A DNA stretch of 62,063 bases from Caballeronia sordidicola (GCF_002220365.1 NZ_MTHB01000170.1:1-62063); one strand, 5' to 3'; numbered from the stretch's first letter, positions 8,568 to 17,844 are shown. Numbers and translations: made by a program. The notes: generated by a model not told the origin, from the sequence alone.

Positions 8568-9554
8568 GTGAATACCCGCTCGTTCGTCCCCCCGGCCACC
8601 GCCGCTTTCCTCACGTCCGCCGCGACCGCCACATCGGCACGTGGCGCCCTGCGCAGGCTTGTGCTCGCAGCAACCATCGCCATGCTCGGTCTCGGCAGCG
8701 CTTCTGCTTTCGCCTGGTCGCAGCACGGCACCGCGTACACGTCGCGTGGCACGTATAACGGCGCTCGATATGGCTCGTGTGGCGGCGGCAGCTGTTCGCA
8801 TGCAGGCGGCGTCGCCGGCCCTTACGGTGGCTTCGCGTCCAACACGGGTACGGTAACCCGCAACGCGCCAGGCGAGTTTTCGAATTCGGGCACCGCGACC
8901 GGACGCTACGGCAACTCAGTGCAGCACGCCGGCGACACCAGTTGCGCGGGCGGCACATGCGCGCACACCGGCACCCTCACCGGACCAGACGGCAAGACGG
9001 CCTCCACATCCGGCGACGTAACTAGAACCGCGCCGGGCCAGTATTCATCATCCGGGTCGATCACTGGCTCGAACGGCAACACGGTCGACCATTCGGCATC
9101 GACGAATTGCGCGGGTGCTTCGTGCTCCCGTTCGGGCACGGTGACTGGTTCGGACGGCGGGGCCGTCTACCACTCAGGTACGGCGACGCGGGTCGCACCG
9201 GGTGTCGTCACGACCTCTGCCAGCGCGACAGGTACATACGGCAACACCGTGACGACAAGTGGAACGATTACTACCGCGGGCGTCGTCACGACGGGCAGCA
9301 CAACAGTCGTCGTCGCGCCCAAGCCGGTGGTCGTGGCTCCACCGGTCGTCTATGTGCCGCCCCCTCCGGTCGTGTATGCGCCGCCGCCCCCGGTTGCGTA
9401 TGTGCCGCCTCCTCCGGTTATCTACGCACCGCCCCCGCCACCGGCAGTGTATGTCGCTCCGCGCGTCGTCTACATGACGCCCGTGCCGCGCCCCGTACTG
9501 TGGGTGCCGGGGCACTGGGTTGGGAACGTCTGGGTAGCGGCGCACTGGGCATGA
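8568..9554 (+). CDS. Secreted Gly/Ser/Thr-rich repeat protein with Pro-rich tail
   Basis: I chose GTG at 8568 because AAGGAG lies 5 bases upstream, giving 328 residues. An N-terminal signal peptide runs to about residue 50, with hydrophobic core LVLAATIAMLGLGSASA and likely cleavage after AFA. The mature part holds about four degenerate repeats of roughly 45 residues with the pattern GPYGG/GRYGN, a Cys pair in SCAGGTC, then TGT(V/L)TG and TRxAPG. Next comes a Val/Tyr/Pro tail with alternating YVPPPP and YAPPPP units, and a final PGHWVGNVWVAAHW. It probably sits in the envelope or on the surface. Function unknown. The repeated Cys pairs might form disulfides. Confidence 0.8.
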   Translation: MNTRSFVPPATAAFLTSAATATSARGALRRLVLAATIAMLGLGSASAFAWSQHGTAYTSRGTYNGARYGSCGGGSCSHAGGVAGPYGGFASNTGTVTRNAPGEFSNSGTATGRYGNSVQHAGDTSCAGGTCAHTGTLTGPDGKTASTSGDVTRTAPGQYSSSGSITGSNGNTVDHSASTNCAGASCSRSGTVTGSDGGAVYHSGTATRVAPGVVTTSASATGTYGNTVTTSGTITTAGVVTTGSTTVVVAPKPVVVAPPVVYVPPPPVVYAPPPPVAYVPPPPVIYAPPPPPAVYVAPRVVYMTPVPRPVLWVPGHWVGNVWVAAHWA

Positions 9555-9610
9555 GCGATCGCAAAATCGGAGAAGCCTGACGGGACGATGCAACGCAAAG
9601 CTGGCGCCTG

Positions 9611-11032
9611 CTACTTCCCTGTAGACGTCGGCTGGGCAGGCAAAATCAAATGCGCGGGCGCAGCGTGTGCCTTGTGGCGAGCGACAACGTAATACAGCGC
9701 CGCCGGCACCACGAGCCCGACGATCCAGGAAATGTCAGCGCCGTCGAGTTTGTCCACCAATGGGCCGGTATAGAACGCGCTCGAAATGAAGGGGAATTGC
9801 ACGAGCACCCCGATTGCATACACCACGATTCCGGTCACGTTCCAGCGACCGTAGCGGCCATCCGGATCGTAAAGCGCGGGGACGTCGTAACGATCTTTGG
9901 TAATGAAGTAATAGTCGACCAGGTTGATCGCGCTCCACGGCGTAAAGAACGCGAGCAGGAACAGGATGAACGACGAGAACTCCTTCAGGAATGCGTGACG
10001 ACCGGCGAGCGCGAGGCCCATCGCAAGTCCAACCATCCCGACAATGTAGATCGCGCGGTTACGCGTCGACAGACGCTGCTCACCGCGAAAGCCGCTGACC
10101 ACCGTCGCGATCGACATTACGCTGCCGTACGCATTGAGCGTCGTGATCGTGATCTTGCCGAACGCGATGGCGAAGTAAAGCAGCGCGGCGATCGCCCCGC
10201 TCCCGCCGAGGCTGACGACAAACGACACCTCGTGATGCGAAAACTGCTTGCCGGCGAGCGCGGCGGCGAACACGCCAAACACCATCGCCACCTGCGCGCC
10301 GATCACCGATCCAAGTCCGATGGCCCAAAACGTCTTGCGCGGCGACGTGGAAGAAGGCAGATAGCGAGAATAGTCGGCAACGTACGGGCCAAACGCGATC
10401 TGCCACGACGCGGATAGCGACATCGACAGCAGAAAGCTGCTCAACGTGAAGTGACGGTTCGCCAGCAGCGAGCCGATATCGTGACCCGTCAGCAGCCGCG
10501 CAAACATGTACACGAACGCCAGCACGCCGATCACGCTGGCGACGCGGCCAATCGCGTGAATCACGCGGTATCCGAACACCGTAAACCCGACAATCACCAC
10601 CGTGAACACGACAATGCCAATCGCGTCGTCCACGTGCAGTAGCTGCGCGACTGCCTGCCCCGCGAGCACCGAGCCGCTCGCCGAGAAGCCGACGTACATC
10701 AGGCACACCAGCGCGATGGGAATCACCGCACCGTACACGCCGAACTGCACGCGGCTCGATATCATTTGCGGCAGTCCGAGTTGCGGCCCCTGCGCTCCGT
10801 GCAACGCCATCACACCGCCGCCCAACAGTTGACCGACCATCAGGCCGATCAAGGACCAGAACACGTCGCCGCCGAGCACGACCGCAAGCGCACCAGTAAC
10901 GATCGCGGTGATCTGCAGGTTCGCGGCCAGCCATAGCGTGAACTGACTGGCAAGGCCGCCATGACGTTCGGCGTCGGGGATGTAGTCGATGGTGCGGCGT
11001 TCGGCAATAGCGCCGGTCTTTGATACGGACAT
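9611..11032 (-). CDS. NCS1-family nucleobase/cytosine permease
   Basis: A 473-residue integral membrane protein with about 12 hydrophobic segments. The N terminus (IDYIPDAERHGGLASQFTLW) and following LVLGGD-like and GAQGPQLGLPQM segments are typical of the NCS1 (codB/allantoin/purine-cytosine) family. These carriers import a nucleobase or hydantoin-type compound with a cation. The exact substrate is not clear from sequence. It stands alone, converging on the preceding + gene. A GntR-like palindrome lies about 150 bases upstream and may control it. No catabolic genes for its substrate are next to it. Confidence 0.85.
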   Translation of the reverse strand: MSVSKTGAIAERRTIDYIPDAERHGGLASQFTLWLAANLQITAIVTGALAVVLGGDVFWSLIGLMVGQLLGGGVMALHGAQGPQLGLPQMISSRVQFGVYGAVIPIALVCLMYVGFSASGSVLAGQAVAQLLHVDDAIGIVVFTVVIVGFTVFGYRVIHAIGRVASVIGVLAFVYMFARLLTGHDIGSLLANRHFTLSSFLLSMSLSASWQIAFGPYVADYSRYLPSSTSPRKTFWAIGLGSVIGAQVAMVFGVFAAALAGKQFSHHEVSFVVSLGGSGAIAALLYFAIAFGKITITTLNAYGSVMSIATVVSGFRGEQRLSTRNRAIYIVGMVGLAMGLALAGRHAFLKEFSSFILFLLAFFTPWSAINLVDYYFITKDRYDVPALYDPDGRYGRWNVTGIVVYAIGVLVQFPFISSAFYTGPLVDKLDGADISWIVGLVVPAALYYVVARHKAHAAPAHLILPAQPTSTGK

Positions 11033-11180
11033 GGATACCCTCGAGTCAGTGGCGTCGCGTGAACCGCGTGTGGCCAGCTTCTTTCAATACGTCGTCGCGA
11101 AATACGCCTGCACGACAGCCCGAACCGCGAACGCCGTCGGGCGGCGCTCACGATTCAATGCGACTTTAAGGGAAGCAATA

Positions 11181-11190
11181 TGTATATACA
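11181..11190. promoter_or_regulatory. TGTATATACA palindrome, candidate GntR operator
   Basis: A perfect 10-base palindrome about 150 bases before the NCS1 permease start. FCD-type GntR regulators often bind TTGTATACAA-like sites. On the minus strand it overlaps a plausible -35 (TTGTAT) placed 17 bases before TAAAGT. The rest of the AT-rich gap (11191-11419) shows nothing I can name. Confidence 0.4.
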
Positions 11191-11419
11191 AGTTCGCTAT
11201 TATGGACGTTTACCCCTAACGGGGTTTTGTACAGACTTGGGTATTTCCGAACTATATTTATTTTAATCAACGTTCTAGGCTTAATTTTTCATGTCGAGCG
11301 CGTGATTGATGTCAATGAACATTCTTAATATTTGTATAGACAAGATGTAAGGTAATCAACTTCATTTGGTTGACCGACGCCTCCTCATCGCCCGATGCGG
11401 CGGGTGGAAGACTGGAGTG

Positions 11420-12979
11420 TCATGCGACGGCTTTCAGCCGGAACAGTGCCACCGCATCGTTCAACTGCCGGCTCTGTTCTTCCAGCGACACCGCCGCCGC
11501 AGACGCCTCTTCCACCAGTGCCGAGTTCTGCTGCGTCATCTCTTCCATTTGCGCTACCGTCACGTTGACCTGTTCGATACCTGTGGTCTGCTCGCCCGAA
11601 GCCAGGCTGATCTCCGCCATGATCGCGCTCACGCGTCTGACCGCTTCCACGACTTCCACCATGGTCGCGCCCGCATGAGCCACGAGCTGGCTGCCGTCCT
11701 TCACGCTCAACGTCGACGTACCGATCAGTTCCTTGATCTCCTTCGCCGCCGATGCCGAGCGTTGCGCAAGGCTTCGCACTTCGCTTGCAACGACCGCGAA
11801 ACCCCGGCCCTGCTCGCCTGCCCGCGCGGCTTCCACGGCCGCATTCAGCGCGAGGATGTTGGTCTGGAACGCGATCCCTTCAATCACGCCGACAATACCC
11901 ACGATCTTGTCGGAGCTGCCCGAGATCGTGTCCATGGTCGCGACCACGCGGTTCACCACTTCCCCGCCGCGCAACGCGATATCGGATGCGCCCGCAGCAA
12001 GCTCGCTGGCGTTGCGCGCGTTGTCGGCGTTCTGCCTGACGGTGGCGGTCAACTGCTCCATGCTCGATGCAGCTTCCTGAAGCGAGGCAGCCTGCTGCTC
12101 CGTGCGCGCCGACAGATCGAGATTGCCGCCCGAGATGGCATGGGCGTCACGCACGATTGTCTCCGCGCTCGAACGCACTTTGCGCACCGTCTGCGCAAGC
12201 CCCTCCTGCATGCCCTTCAACGCATTGAGCATGTAGCCCATCTCGTTGTTGCGCTGGACCGTCACGGTGCTTGTCAGGTCGCCGGCCGAGATCCGGCCGA
12301 AATAATCGACGGCCATATCAATCGGCCGCACGATCGCCCGGGTCAATATCCTCAGCGCGAAGAAGCCGACGACGAGGGCGACGACCGCAGCAGCGCCGAG
12401 CGTCCAGAGCATGGCTTCGAAACGTGCGTCGGTGGTGTCGAAGCGTGCTTTCTGGCGTTCGACCTGGAAGTTTTCAAGAGCGGTCAGCGCGCTTTGATAG
12501 TCGGAAAACAGCGCGGGCGGCGCTTCTCGCTGGGTGGTGAGGAAATCCACCAGATTGTCCTGATCGAGCTCGATGAGCGCCTTCTGGAACACCTGGGCCA
12601 GCAGTTGCTCGCGCCGCGCCTGCATGGCGTCGATAAGCGCCTTCTCCGCCGGCACGGGCTCATGAAGCTTCCGAAAAGCTTCCAGTTCCTTGTTGCTCTC
12701 GTTAAGGAGCGCGTGCTGACGAGCAATTTCGCGCTCGGCGGGCTTGCCGGCGCTGATCAGTTGCTCGACTTCGCCAAACCCGGCGCGCAGCAACAGCAAG
12801 CGCTCCGAGCTGGTTTTAAGGTGCAGCACCGAAGCGGTATCGTCGCGATACATCTCCCTCAACGCCGAATTGCTGCCGTACAAACCCAGGATGCCCACCA
12901 CGATTACCGCGATGAGCAAGACGGTGTAAATGGCGATCGTCGCGGCCAGGCCGCCGCGAATGGTCATGTGTTTGCGCAT
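11420..12979 (-). CDS. Methyl-accepting chemotaxis protein
   Basis: Transmembrane chemoreceptor. The start at 12979 (MRKHMTIRGG) places the first membrane helix (about residues 12-33) at the N terminus and gives 519 residues, almost the size of the second receptor here. A frame extending to 13156 would add 59 low-complexity residues before the helix and is less likely. A Tar-like four-helix periplasmic domain (about 35-190) is followed by a second membrane helix, HAMP, and a signalling domain with the hairpin tip EGIAFQTNILALNAAVEAARAGEQGRGFAVVA. The ligand is unknown. No CheR-binding pentapeptide is seen at the C terminus (FRLKAVA). Confidence 0.9.
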   Translation of the reverse strand: MRKHMTIRGGLAATIAIYTVLLIAVIVVGILGLYGSNSALREMYRDDTASVLHLKTSSERLLLLRAGFGEVEQLISAGKPAEREIARQHALLNESNKELEAFRKLHEPVPAEKALIDAMQARREQLLAQVFQKALIELDQDNLVDFLTTQREAPPALFSDYQSALTALENFQVERQKARFDTTDARFEAMLWTLGAAAVVALVVGFFALRILTRAIVRPIDMAVDYFGRISAGDLTSTVTVQRNNEMGYMLNALKGMQEGLAQTVRKVRSSAETIVRDAHAISGGNLDLSARTEQQAASLQEAASSMEQLTATVRQNADNARNASELAAGASDIALRGGEVVNRVVATMDTISGSSDKIVGIVGVIEGIAFQTNILALNAAVEAARAGEQGRGFAVVASEVRSLAQRSASAAKEIKELIGTSTLSVKDGSQLVAHAGATMVEVVEAVRRVSAIMAEISLASGEQTTGIEQVNVTVAQMEEMTQQNSALVEEASAAAVSLEEQSRQLNDAVALFRLKAVA

Positions 12980-13308
12980 AAGGGCTAGTCCCCACTGCGT
13001 CGCTATAGTACGCGGCGCAACAGGTCTGTATCCTCCGGATATCTGGGGCGAACCGTGAAGGGAACCACTGGAATCAGGCGTCGATTGATCAGATAACGGC
13101 AGTGTGAGATCGGAAGATTTATCGGAAGGCGACGCGGATGTGGCGTATAGCGACATCGGTGCGCGTTAGCGGTGCGTGGACCAGGCGGCGGATGTGAACT
13201 GGGAAAACTCCGTTTCCTGACGATCGACGCCGAGGTGCGTGGCTCCCTCCTTTGCCGAATTGTTCGCCCGGTTGTTCGCCCCTACAGCATTTTTTTAAGC
13301 ATGGATGT
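12980..13308. other. Gap between divergent chemoreceptor and bluB
   Basis: About 330 bases. It contains the possible upstream extension of the chemoreceptor frame (to 13156), and must hold promoters for both divergent genes, but I see no strong consensus elements. No cobalamin riboswitch signature was recognised here. Confidence 0.4.
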
Positions 13309-13983
13309 ATGACTGATTCGACCTTCAAGCGTTTTTCCGAACCTGAGATTGCCGCGGTCTACCGCGCGATCCACGAACGCCGTGACATGCGGCATTTCAC
13401 CAACGCACCCGTCGCCGCCGATCAAATGGCGCGGTTGATCGACGCCGCGCACCATGCGCCGAGCGTCGGTTTCATGCAGCCCTGGCGTTTCGTCAGGGTT
13501 ACGGACCAGAACCTGCGCGTCGCATTGCATGACATCGTGGAGACCGAGCGGCGCGCCACCGCCGTTGCGCTCAACGAGCGCAGCGATGAATTCATGCGGC
13601 TCAAGGTCCAGGGCATCCTGGACTGCGGCGAAGTCGTGGTTGTCGGATTGATGGAGAATCGCGAGCATCACATTTTCGGCCGCCGGACGCTGCCGGAAAT
13701 GGACCTGGCATCGGTCGCGTGCGCGATCCAGAACATCTGGCTGGCCGCGCGCGCCGAAGGGCTCGGGGTGGGCTGGGTGTCGCTGTTCGACGTCGGCGCT
13801 GTTCAACGGCTCATGCATATGCCCGTAGACGCGAAGCCGGTCGCCATTCTGTGCATCGGGCATGTCGAGCATTTCTACGACGAACCGATGCTGCAGGCAG
13901 AGGGTTGGGCCAAGCGCGTGCCTACATCGAATTGCGTCGAAGAGAACCGTTGGCCCGAGACGCTGCCGCATTCGGATGCATGA
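13309..13983 (+). CDS. bluB: BluB, 5,6-dimethylbenzimidazole synthase
   Basis: The ATG at 13309 (MTDSTFKRFSE) gives 224 residues, the usual BluB size. The flavin-binding nitroreductase fold is visible: RRDMRHF near residue 28, HHAPSVGFMQPWRF for FMN contacts, and the C-terminal GLGVGWVSLFD and VAILCIGHVEHFYDEPMLQ. BluB uses oxygen to fragment reduced FMN into 5,6-dimethylbenzimidazole, the lower ligand of cobalamin. The gene is isolated from other cobalamin genes and lies between two chemoreceptor genes. A frame start at 13252 would add 19 residues without family support. No clear ribosome site precedes 13309. Confidence 0.9.
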   Translation: MTDSTFKRFSEPEIAAVYRAIHERRDMRHFTNAPVAADQMARLIDAAHHAPSVGFMQPWRFVRVTDQNLRVALHDIVETERRATAVALNERSDEFMRLKVQGILDCGEVVVVGLMENREHHIFGRRTLPEMDLASVACAIQNIWLAARAEGLGVGWVSLFDVGAVQRLMHMPVDAKPVAILCIGHVEHFYDEPMLQAEGWAKRVPTSNCVEENRWPETLPHSDA

Positions 13984-14013
13984 GCCGAACGCACGACGCG
14001 GTTTCACGTACCG

Positions 14014-15564
14014 CTAGACCTGCGCCAGTTTGAAAAGCGCGACGGCCGCGTTCATCTGCGCCGCCTGCGTTTCCAGCGACGCCGCCGCTGCCGCGGCCTG
14101 TTCGACCAGCGCCGCGTTTTGCTGCGTCACCTGGTCCATCTGCGCGATCGCCACGTTAACCTGCTCGATACCAGTGGTCTGCTCCTCGGACGCCACCGTG
14201 ATCTCCCGCATGATGTCCGTGACCCTGCCCACCGCGACAATGATGTCGCTCATCGCACTGCCCGCATTCCTGACCAGCACCGAGCCGTTCCCCACGCGCT
14301 CCACCGACGTGGTGATCAGTTCGCGAATCTCCTTCGCGGCCCCGGCCGAACGTTGCGCCAACGCGCGCACCTCACTTGCCACCACGGCGAATCCACGTCC
14401 TTGTTCGCCCGCGCGCGCCGCTTCGACCGCTGCGTTCAGCGCCAGGATATTGGTCTGGAACGCAATCCCTTCGATCACCCCGATAATCTCCGAAATTTGC
14501 TTCGAACTACTATTAATACCGTCCATGGTCGACACCACGTCGGCTACAACCTGACCGCCGTGACTCGCCGTTGTCGATGCCGTTTGCGCGAGGTCGCTTG
14601 CTTGCCGGGCGCTGTCGGCGTTCTGGCGCACCGTGCCCGTCAGTTGGCCGATACTCGCTGACGTTTCCTGCAGCGAAGCGGCTTGTTCTTCGGTTCGCTG
14701 CGACAGGTCGATGTTTCCCGACGCTATCTCGCGTGTCCCCACGGCCATCTGTTCCGTACCGTCGCGTACGCCCCCGACTATCGTGCTCAAGCCTTGTTGC
14801 ATCGTCGACAACCCCGCTATCAGACGGCCGATTTCATCGTGCCGGTGCACAGTGAGCCGGGATGCCAGGTTGCCTCCGGCAATCTCCGTGCATGCATTCA
14901 CGGCTGCCCGCAACGGCACGATCACGATCCGCTCCAGGGCGACACGCGAGAAGAACGCAAGCACGAGCCCGGCCGCCAGCAGCGTCGAGGCGATCCAGGT
15001 AACAGTGGTGGTGCGTCGCTGCGAGGCTTCAAAACGTGTCTTGCCGTGCTCGAACTCCATGGCGACGAGTGGCTGCAGCGCGGCATCGTAGGCGCTGAAT
15101 GCGTCCTTGATCTGGTTCTCGTTGAACTCGCGGATATCGCTGACGCGCTTGGATTCCAGCGCCTCTACGGCCGGCAACAATGTCTGCTGGACAAGTTGCT
15201 CGCGTGCGGCGTCCGCGGTCTGCATGAGCGTTTGCTCTTCGTGGCCGCTTGCAAGTACTGCAAACGCTTTCCATGCTGCGTTCGCGCCATTGATCGCGCC
15301 TTGAGCATCACGCAGCAATGCGGCCGACTCCGCGCTGCCTGCGCGCGGGTCGTAGTCCTGCAACGCCGTGCGCGCGATCAGCAAGCGGATCGTGTCCTTG
15401 GCGAGCAGGTCCAGACCGCCGGTGTCCTGCATGTAGAGCGCGCGCATGGACGCGTCCGCCGTTCGCGCCGCGTAGATGCTGTAGCCGCCCGTCGCAGCCA
15501 ACATGATGGCAAATGCCGCCACCAGGATACTGAGCCATGCCTTGATGCTTACCGCTGTTTTCAT
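14014..15564 (-). CDS. Methyl-accepting chemotaxis protein
   Basis: Chemoreceptor of 516 residues: first membrane helix at about residues 8-31, Tar-like four-helix ligand domain to about 185, second helix near 190-210, HAMP, then the cytoplasmic signalling domain with the conserved tip EGIAFQTNILALNAAVEAARAGEQGRGFAVVASEVRALAQRS region. Its signalling domain closely resembles that of the receptor at 11420, while the ligand domains differ strongly, suggesting paralogues with different ligands. It ends FKLAQV and lacks a CheR-binding pentapeptide. It converges with bluB, 30 bases between stops. Confidence 0.92.
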   Translation of the reverse strand: MKTAVSIKAWLSILVAAFAIMLAATGGYSIYAARTADASMRALYMQDTGGLDLLAKDTIRLLIARTALQDYDPRAGSAESAALLRDAQGAINGANAAWKAFAVLASGHEEQTLMQTADAAREQLVQQTLLPAVEALESKRVSDIREFNENQIKDAFSAYDAALQPLVAMEFEHGKTRFEASQRRTTTVTWIASTLLAAGLVLAFFSRVALERIVIVPLRAAVNACTEIAGGNLASRLTVHRHDEIGRLIAGLSTMQQGLSTIVGGVRDGTEQMAVGTREIASGNIDLSQRTEEQAASLQETSASIGQLTGTVRQNADSARQASDLAQTASTTASHGGQVVADVVSTMDGINSSSKQISEIIGVIEGIAFQTNILALNAAVEAARAGEQGRGFAVVASEVRALAQRSAGAAKEIRELITTSVERVGNGSVLVRNAGSAMSDIIVAVGRVTDIMREITVASEEQTTGIEQVNVAIAQMDQVTQQNAALVEQAAAAAASLETQAAQMNAAVALFKLAQV

Positions 15565-15955
15565 CGAATCTCCATACGATGCGCCGCTTCGCGCGAGGAC
15601 ATCGGCCCGTGCCGACCCTCTCCTTACGGCGTGTGGGCGAATAAGTTTAGGCGGGCAGGCGGGAGGGGAAGATTGCAGCGAGGTGGCGAAAAGCCTTGTT
15701 TCATAAGGCTCTGGCGGGCGTCATGCAGTGCCGGACGGCGATTCGGCAAATACTGGTTATACGCGTGGCCACACGCTTTGGGCCTCGGACGGCGCAAGAC
15801 GCAAGACTTGTCATTCCGACGCAGGGGCGCAGCCCCCCGCAGTCTGTTGCGCCTCGTGCCCCTCTCGCGCGGGCCTACGGAGCACGTACCGCCGGGAATA
15901 CGCCTTGCCGGCCTTTTTCACCGCCAACCCACTTGCAGTTCCGAAAAGCCGCGAT
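15565..15955. other. Non-coding gap upstream of garL
   Basis: About 390 bases between the divergent chemoreceptor and garL. Open frames here are short and overlapping, with no recognisable protein. It should hold the chemoreceptor promoter; I see no strong consensus. Confidence 0.4.
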
Positions 15956-15965
15956 GTAATATGAC
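15956..15965. promoter_or_regulatory. Candidate GntR operator before garL
   Basis: GTAATATGAC matches the palindrome GTCATATGAC in the udh-gntR intergenic region at 9 of 10 bases. A weak promoter (TTGCAG, 18 bases, TAATAT) overlaps it. It lies 75 bases before the garL start. Confidence 0.4.
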
Positions 15966-16039
15966 GTCTGATAACGTATGAGATTGCCGGACTATTTTCA
16001 CCGTCCAACTCAAGGCGTCAAGCCAGAGGAAGCCTAGCC

Positions 16040-16825
16040 ATGACACCGTCTTCGCCTTACCAGCCCTTGCCCAACACGTTTCGCCAGTCGGTCCTGCAGA
16101 GCGAAACCCAGATCGGATGCTGGGCATCGCTCGGCAGCCCGATCACGACCGAGCTGCTCGGCATGCTGGGCTTTGACTGGATCTTGCTCGACGCCGAGCA
16201 CGCGCCAAACGACGTCCTCACCCTGATCCCCCAGCTCATGGCGCTCAAGGACAGCCGTAGCGCCCCCGTGGTAAGGCCGCCGGCCAATGACAGCGTGGTG
16301 ATCAAACGGCTGCTTGATAGCGGCTTCTTCAACTTCCTGATCCCCTTCGTCGACAGCGCCGCCGACGCCGCTCGTGCCGTCGCCGCGACGCGTTATCCGC
16401 CGCAAGGGATTCGCGGGGTGTCGGTAGGTCATCGCGGTAACCGCTACGGGACGGTAAGCGACTACTTAAGCACCGCGAACGACAACATTTGCGTCGTGGT
16501 CCAGATCGAAAGCCGGACAGCGGTTGAAGCAATCGATGAGATCCTCGCCGTCGAAGGCGTTGACGCCGTATTTCTCGGCCCGTCGGATCTGGCGGCGTCG
16601 TACGGACACATCGGCAATCCGAATCACCCGGACGTGCAGCAGGCCATCGCACACGTGTTCGAGCGCGCCCGCGTGGCAGGCAAGGCGAGCGGCACGCTGG
16701 CGCCCGTGCAGGCCGATGCGCAACGGTACCTGTCGATGGGCTGCAAGGTGATCGCGGTATGCGCCGACATGGGCCTTCTCAGGAATGCGGCGCAAGCGGT
16801 GCAGAAACATTTCATGCAGCAATAG
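16040..16825 (+). CDS. garL: GarL, 5-keto-4-deoxy-D-glucarate aldolase
   Basis: A 261-residue HpcH/HpaI-family class II aldolase, close in size to E. coli GarL (256). Family landmarks: GCWASLGSP, the catalytic region WILLDAEHAPND, RGVSVGHRGNRYGTVSDY, VVQIESRTAVE with the metal-binding glutamate, and GVDAVFLGPSDLAASYGH with the metal-binding aspartate. It cleaves 5-keto-4-deoxyglucarate or 2-keto-3-deoxyglucarate to pyruvate and tartronate semialdehyde. The next gene, garR, reduces the second product. A GGA-rich ribosome site (AGAGGAAG) is 10 bases upstream of the ATG. The aldarate dehydratase is not in the window. Confidence 0.9.
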   Translation: MTPSSPYQPLPNTFRQSVLQSETQIGCWASLGSPITTELLGMLGFDWILLDAEHAPNDVLTLIPQLMALKDSRSAPVVRPPANDSVVIKRLLDSGFFNFLIPFVDSAADAARAVAATRYPPQGIRGVSVGHRGNRYGTVSDYLSTANDNICVVVQIESRTAVEAIDEILAVEGVDAVFLGPSDLAASYGHIGNPNHPDVQQAIAHVFERARVAGKASGTLAPVQADAQRYLSMGCKVIAVCADMGLLRNAAQAVQKHFMQQ

Positions 16826-16891
16826 CAGGACAGCAGCCGGACAGCAGCTGGACGTCAGCCGGCCGCACCCAGACAACTTGTGGAGATAGAC

Positions 16892-17788
16892 ATGCAAAAA
16901 GCGGGCTTCATCGGTCTTGGCATCATGGGCAAGCCCATGGCCGAGAACCTCATCAAGAACGGCGTGGCGCTGGCGGCATTTACGCGCAGCGGCGTGCCGG
17001 ACACGCTGACCCAGGCCGGCGCGCTCGCGTGCGACAGCCCGGCCGCCGTCGTGCGCCAAGCCGACGTGATCTTCGTCATGGTGCCGGATACGCCCGACGT
17101 GGAACGTGTGCTGTTCGGCGAGAACGGCGTGGTCGCCGCGCTGCGCGAAGGCCAGGTCGTGGTGGACATGAGCTCGATCTCGCCCATTGCGACCCGCGAG
17201 TTCGCAGCGAAGGTCCGCGAGCGCGGTGCGGACTACCTGGACGCGCCTGTCTCCGGTGGCGAAGTCGGTGCAAAAGCCGCATCGCTCACAATCATGGTCG
17301 GCGGCTCGCAAGTTACCTTCGACAGCGTGAAACCACTCTTCGACATGATGGGCAAAAACGTCTCGCTGATTGGTGAAGTCGGCGCGGGACAGGTCTGCAA
17401 GCTGGCGAATCAGGTGATCGTCGCGGCGACGATCGAAGCGGTCGGCGAAGCGTTGTTGCTGGCGTCCAAAGCCGGCGTAGACGCGGAGAAAGTACGTACG
17501 GCACTGATGGGCGGTTTCGCGTCGTCGCGCATCCTGGAAGTGCACGGCGAACGCATGACCAAACGCACGTTCAATCCGGGCTTTCGCATTGAATTGCATC
17601 AGAAGGATTTGAACCTCGCGCTCTCTACGGCGCAGTCGCTTGGCGTGTCGCTGCCCAACACCGCGACCTGCCAGGCGCTGTTCAACGCTTGCGTGGCGCA
17701 TGGCGGCAAGGCGTGGGATCACTCCGGAATGGTCCGCGCGCTGGAGTATCTGGCCAACCACGAGATCGGTCAGACGCCGGCGGGCTGA
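16892..17788 (+). CDS. garR: GarR, tartronate semialdehyde reductase
   Basis: Start ATG at 16892 follows GTGGAGAT, a good ribosome site, and gives 298 residues. The N-terminal NAD(P) motif is GFIGLGIMGKPMAENL; the substrate stretch is DAPVSGGEVGA and the catalytic lysine lies in GAGQVCKLANQVIVA, all standard for beta-hydroxyacid dehydrogenases of the GarR/GlxR type. It reduces tartronate semialdehyde to D-glycerate, following the GarL step. It is 66 bases after garL in the same orientation, so the two form an operon, ending at a strong bidirectional terminator. Confidence 0.92.
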   Translation: MQKAGFIGLGIMGKPMAENLIKNGVALAAFTRSGVPDTLTQAGALACDSPAAVVRQADVIFVMVPDTPDVERVLFGENGVVAALREGQVVVDMSSISPIATREFAAKVRERGADYLDAPVSGGEVGAKAASLTIMVGGSQVTFDSVKPLFDMMGKNVSLIGEVGAGQVCKLANQVIVAATIEAVGEALLLASKAGVDAEKVRTALMGGFASSRILEVHGERMTKRTFNPGFRIELHQKDLNLALSTAQSLGVSLPNTATCQALFNACVAHGGKAWDHSGMVRALEYLANHEIGQTPAG

Positions 17789-17806
17789 TTCTCCGGTCTG
17801 CCAAAT

Positions 17807-17844
17807 AAAAAGGGCATCGCGATCAACATCGCGATGCCCTTTTT
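17807..17844. terminator. Bidirectional rho-independent terminator
   Basis: A perfect 12-base stem (GGGCATCGCGAT at 17812-17823 with its complement at 17828-17839) and a CAAC loop, flanked by five A before and five T after. It therefore serves both garR (+) and the converging transporter operon (-). Confidence 0.93.

Noticed and set aside
11366..12988. 540-residue open frame on +
   Set aside because: It lies wholly over the chemoreceptor gene, and its translation is rich in Arg/His/Leu without any domain; an antisense shadow of high-GC coding DNA.
12980..13308. Cobalamin riboswitch before bluB
   Set aside because: I looked for a B12-box-like element and extended paired structure in the leader but could not support one by eye.
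13984..14013. Terminator between bluB and the chemoreceptor
   Set aside because: The 30-base gap shows no convincing stem followed by a T run on either strand.
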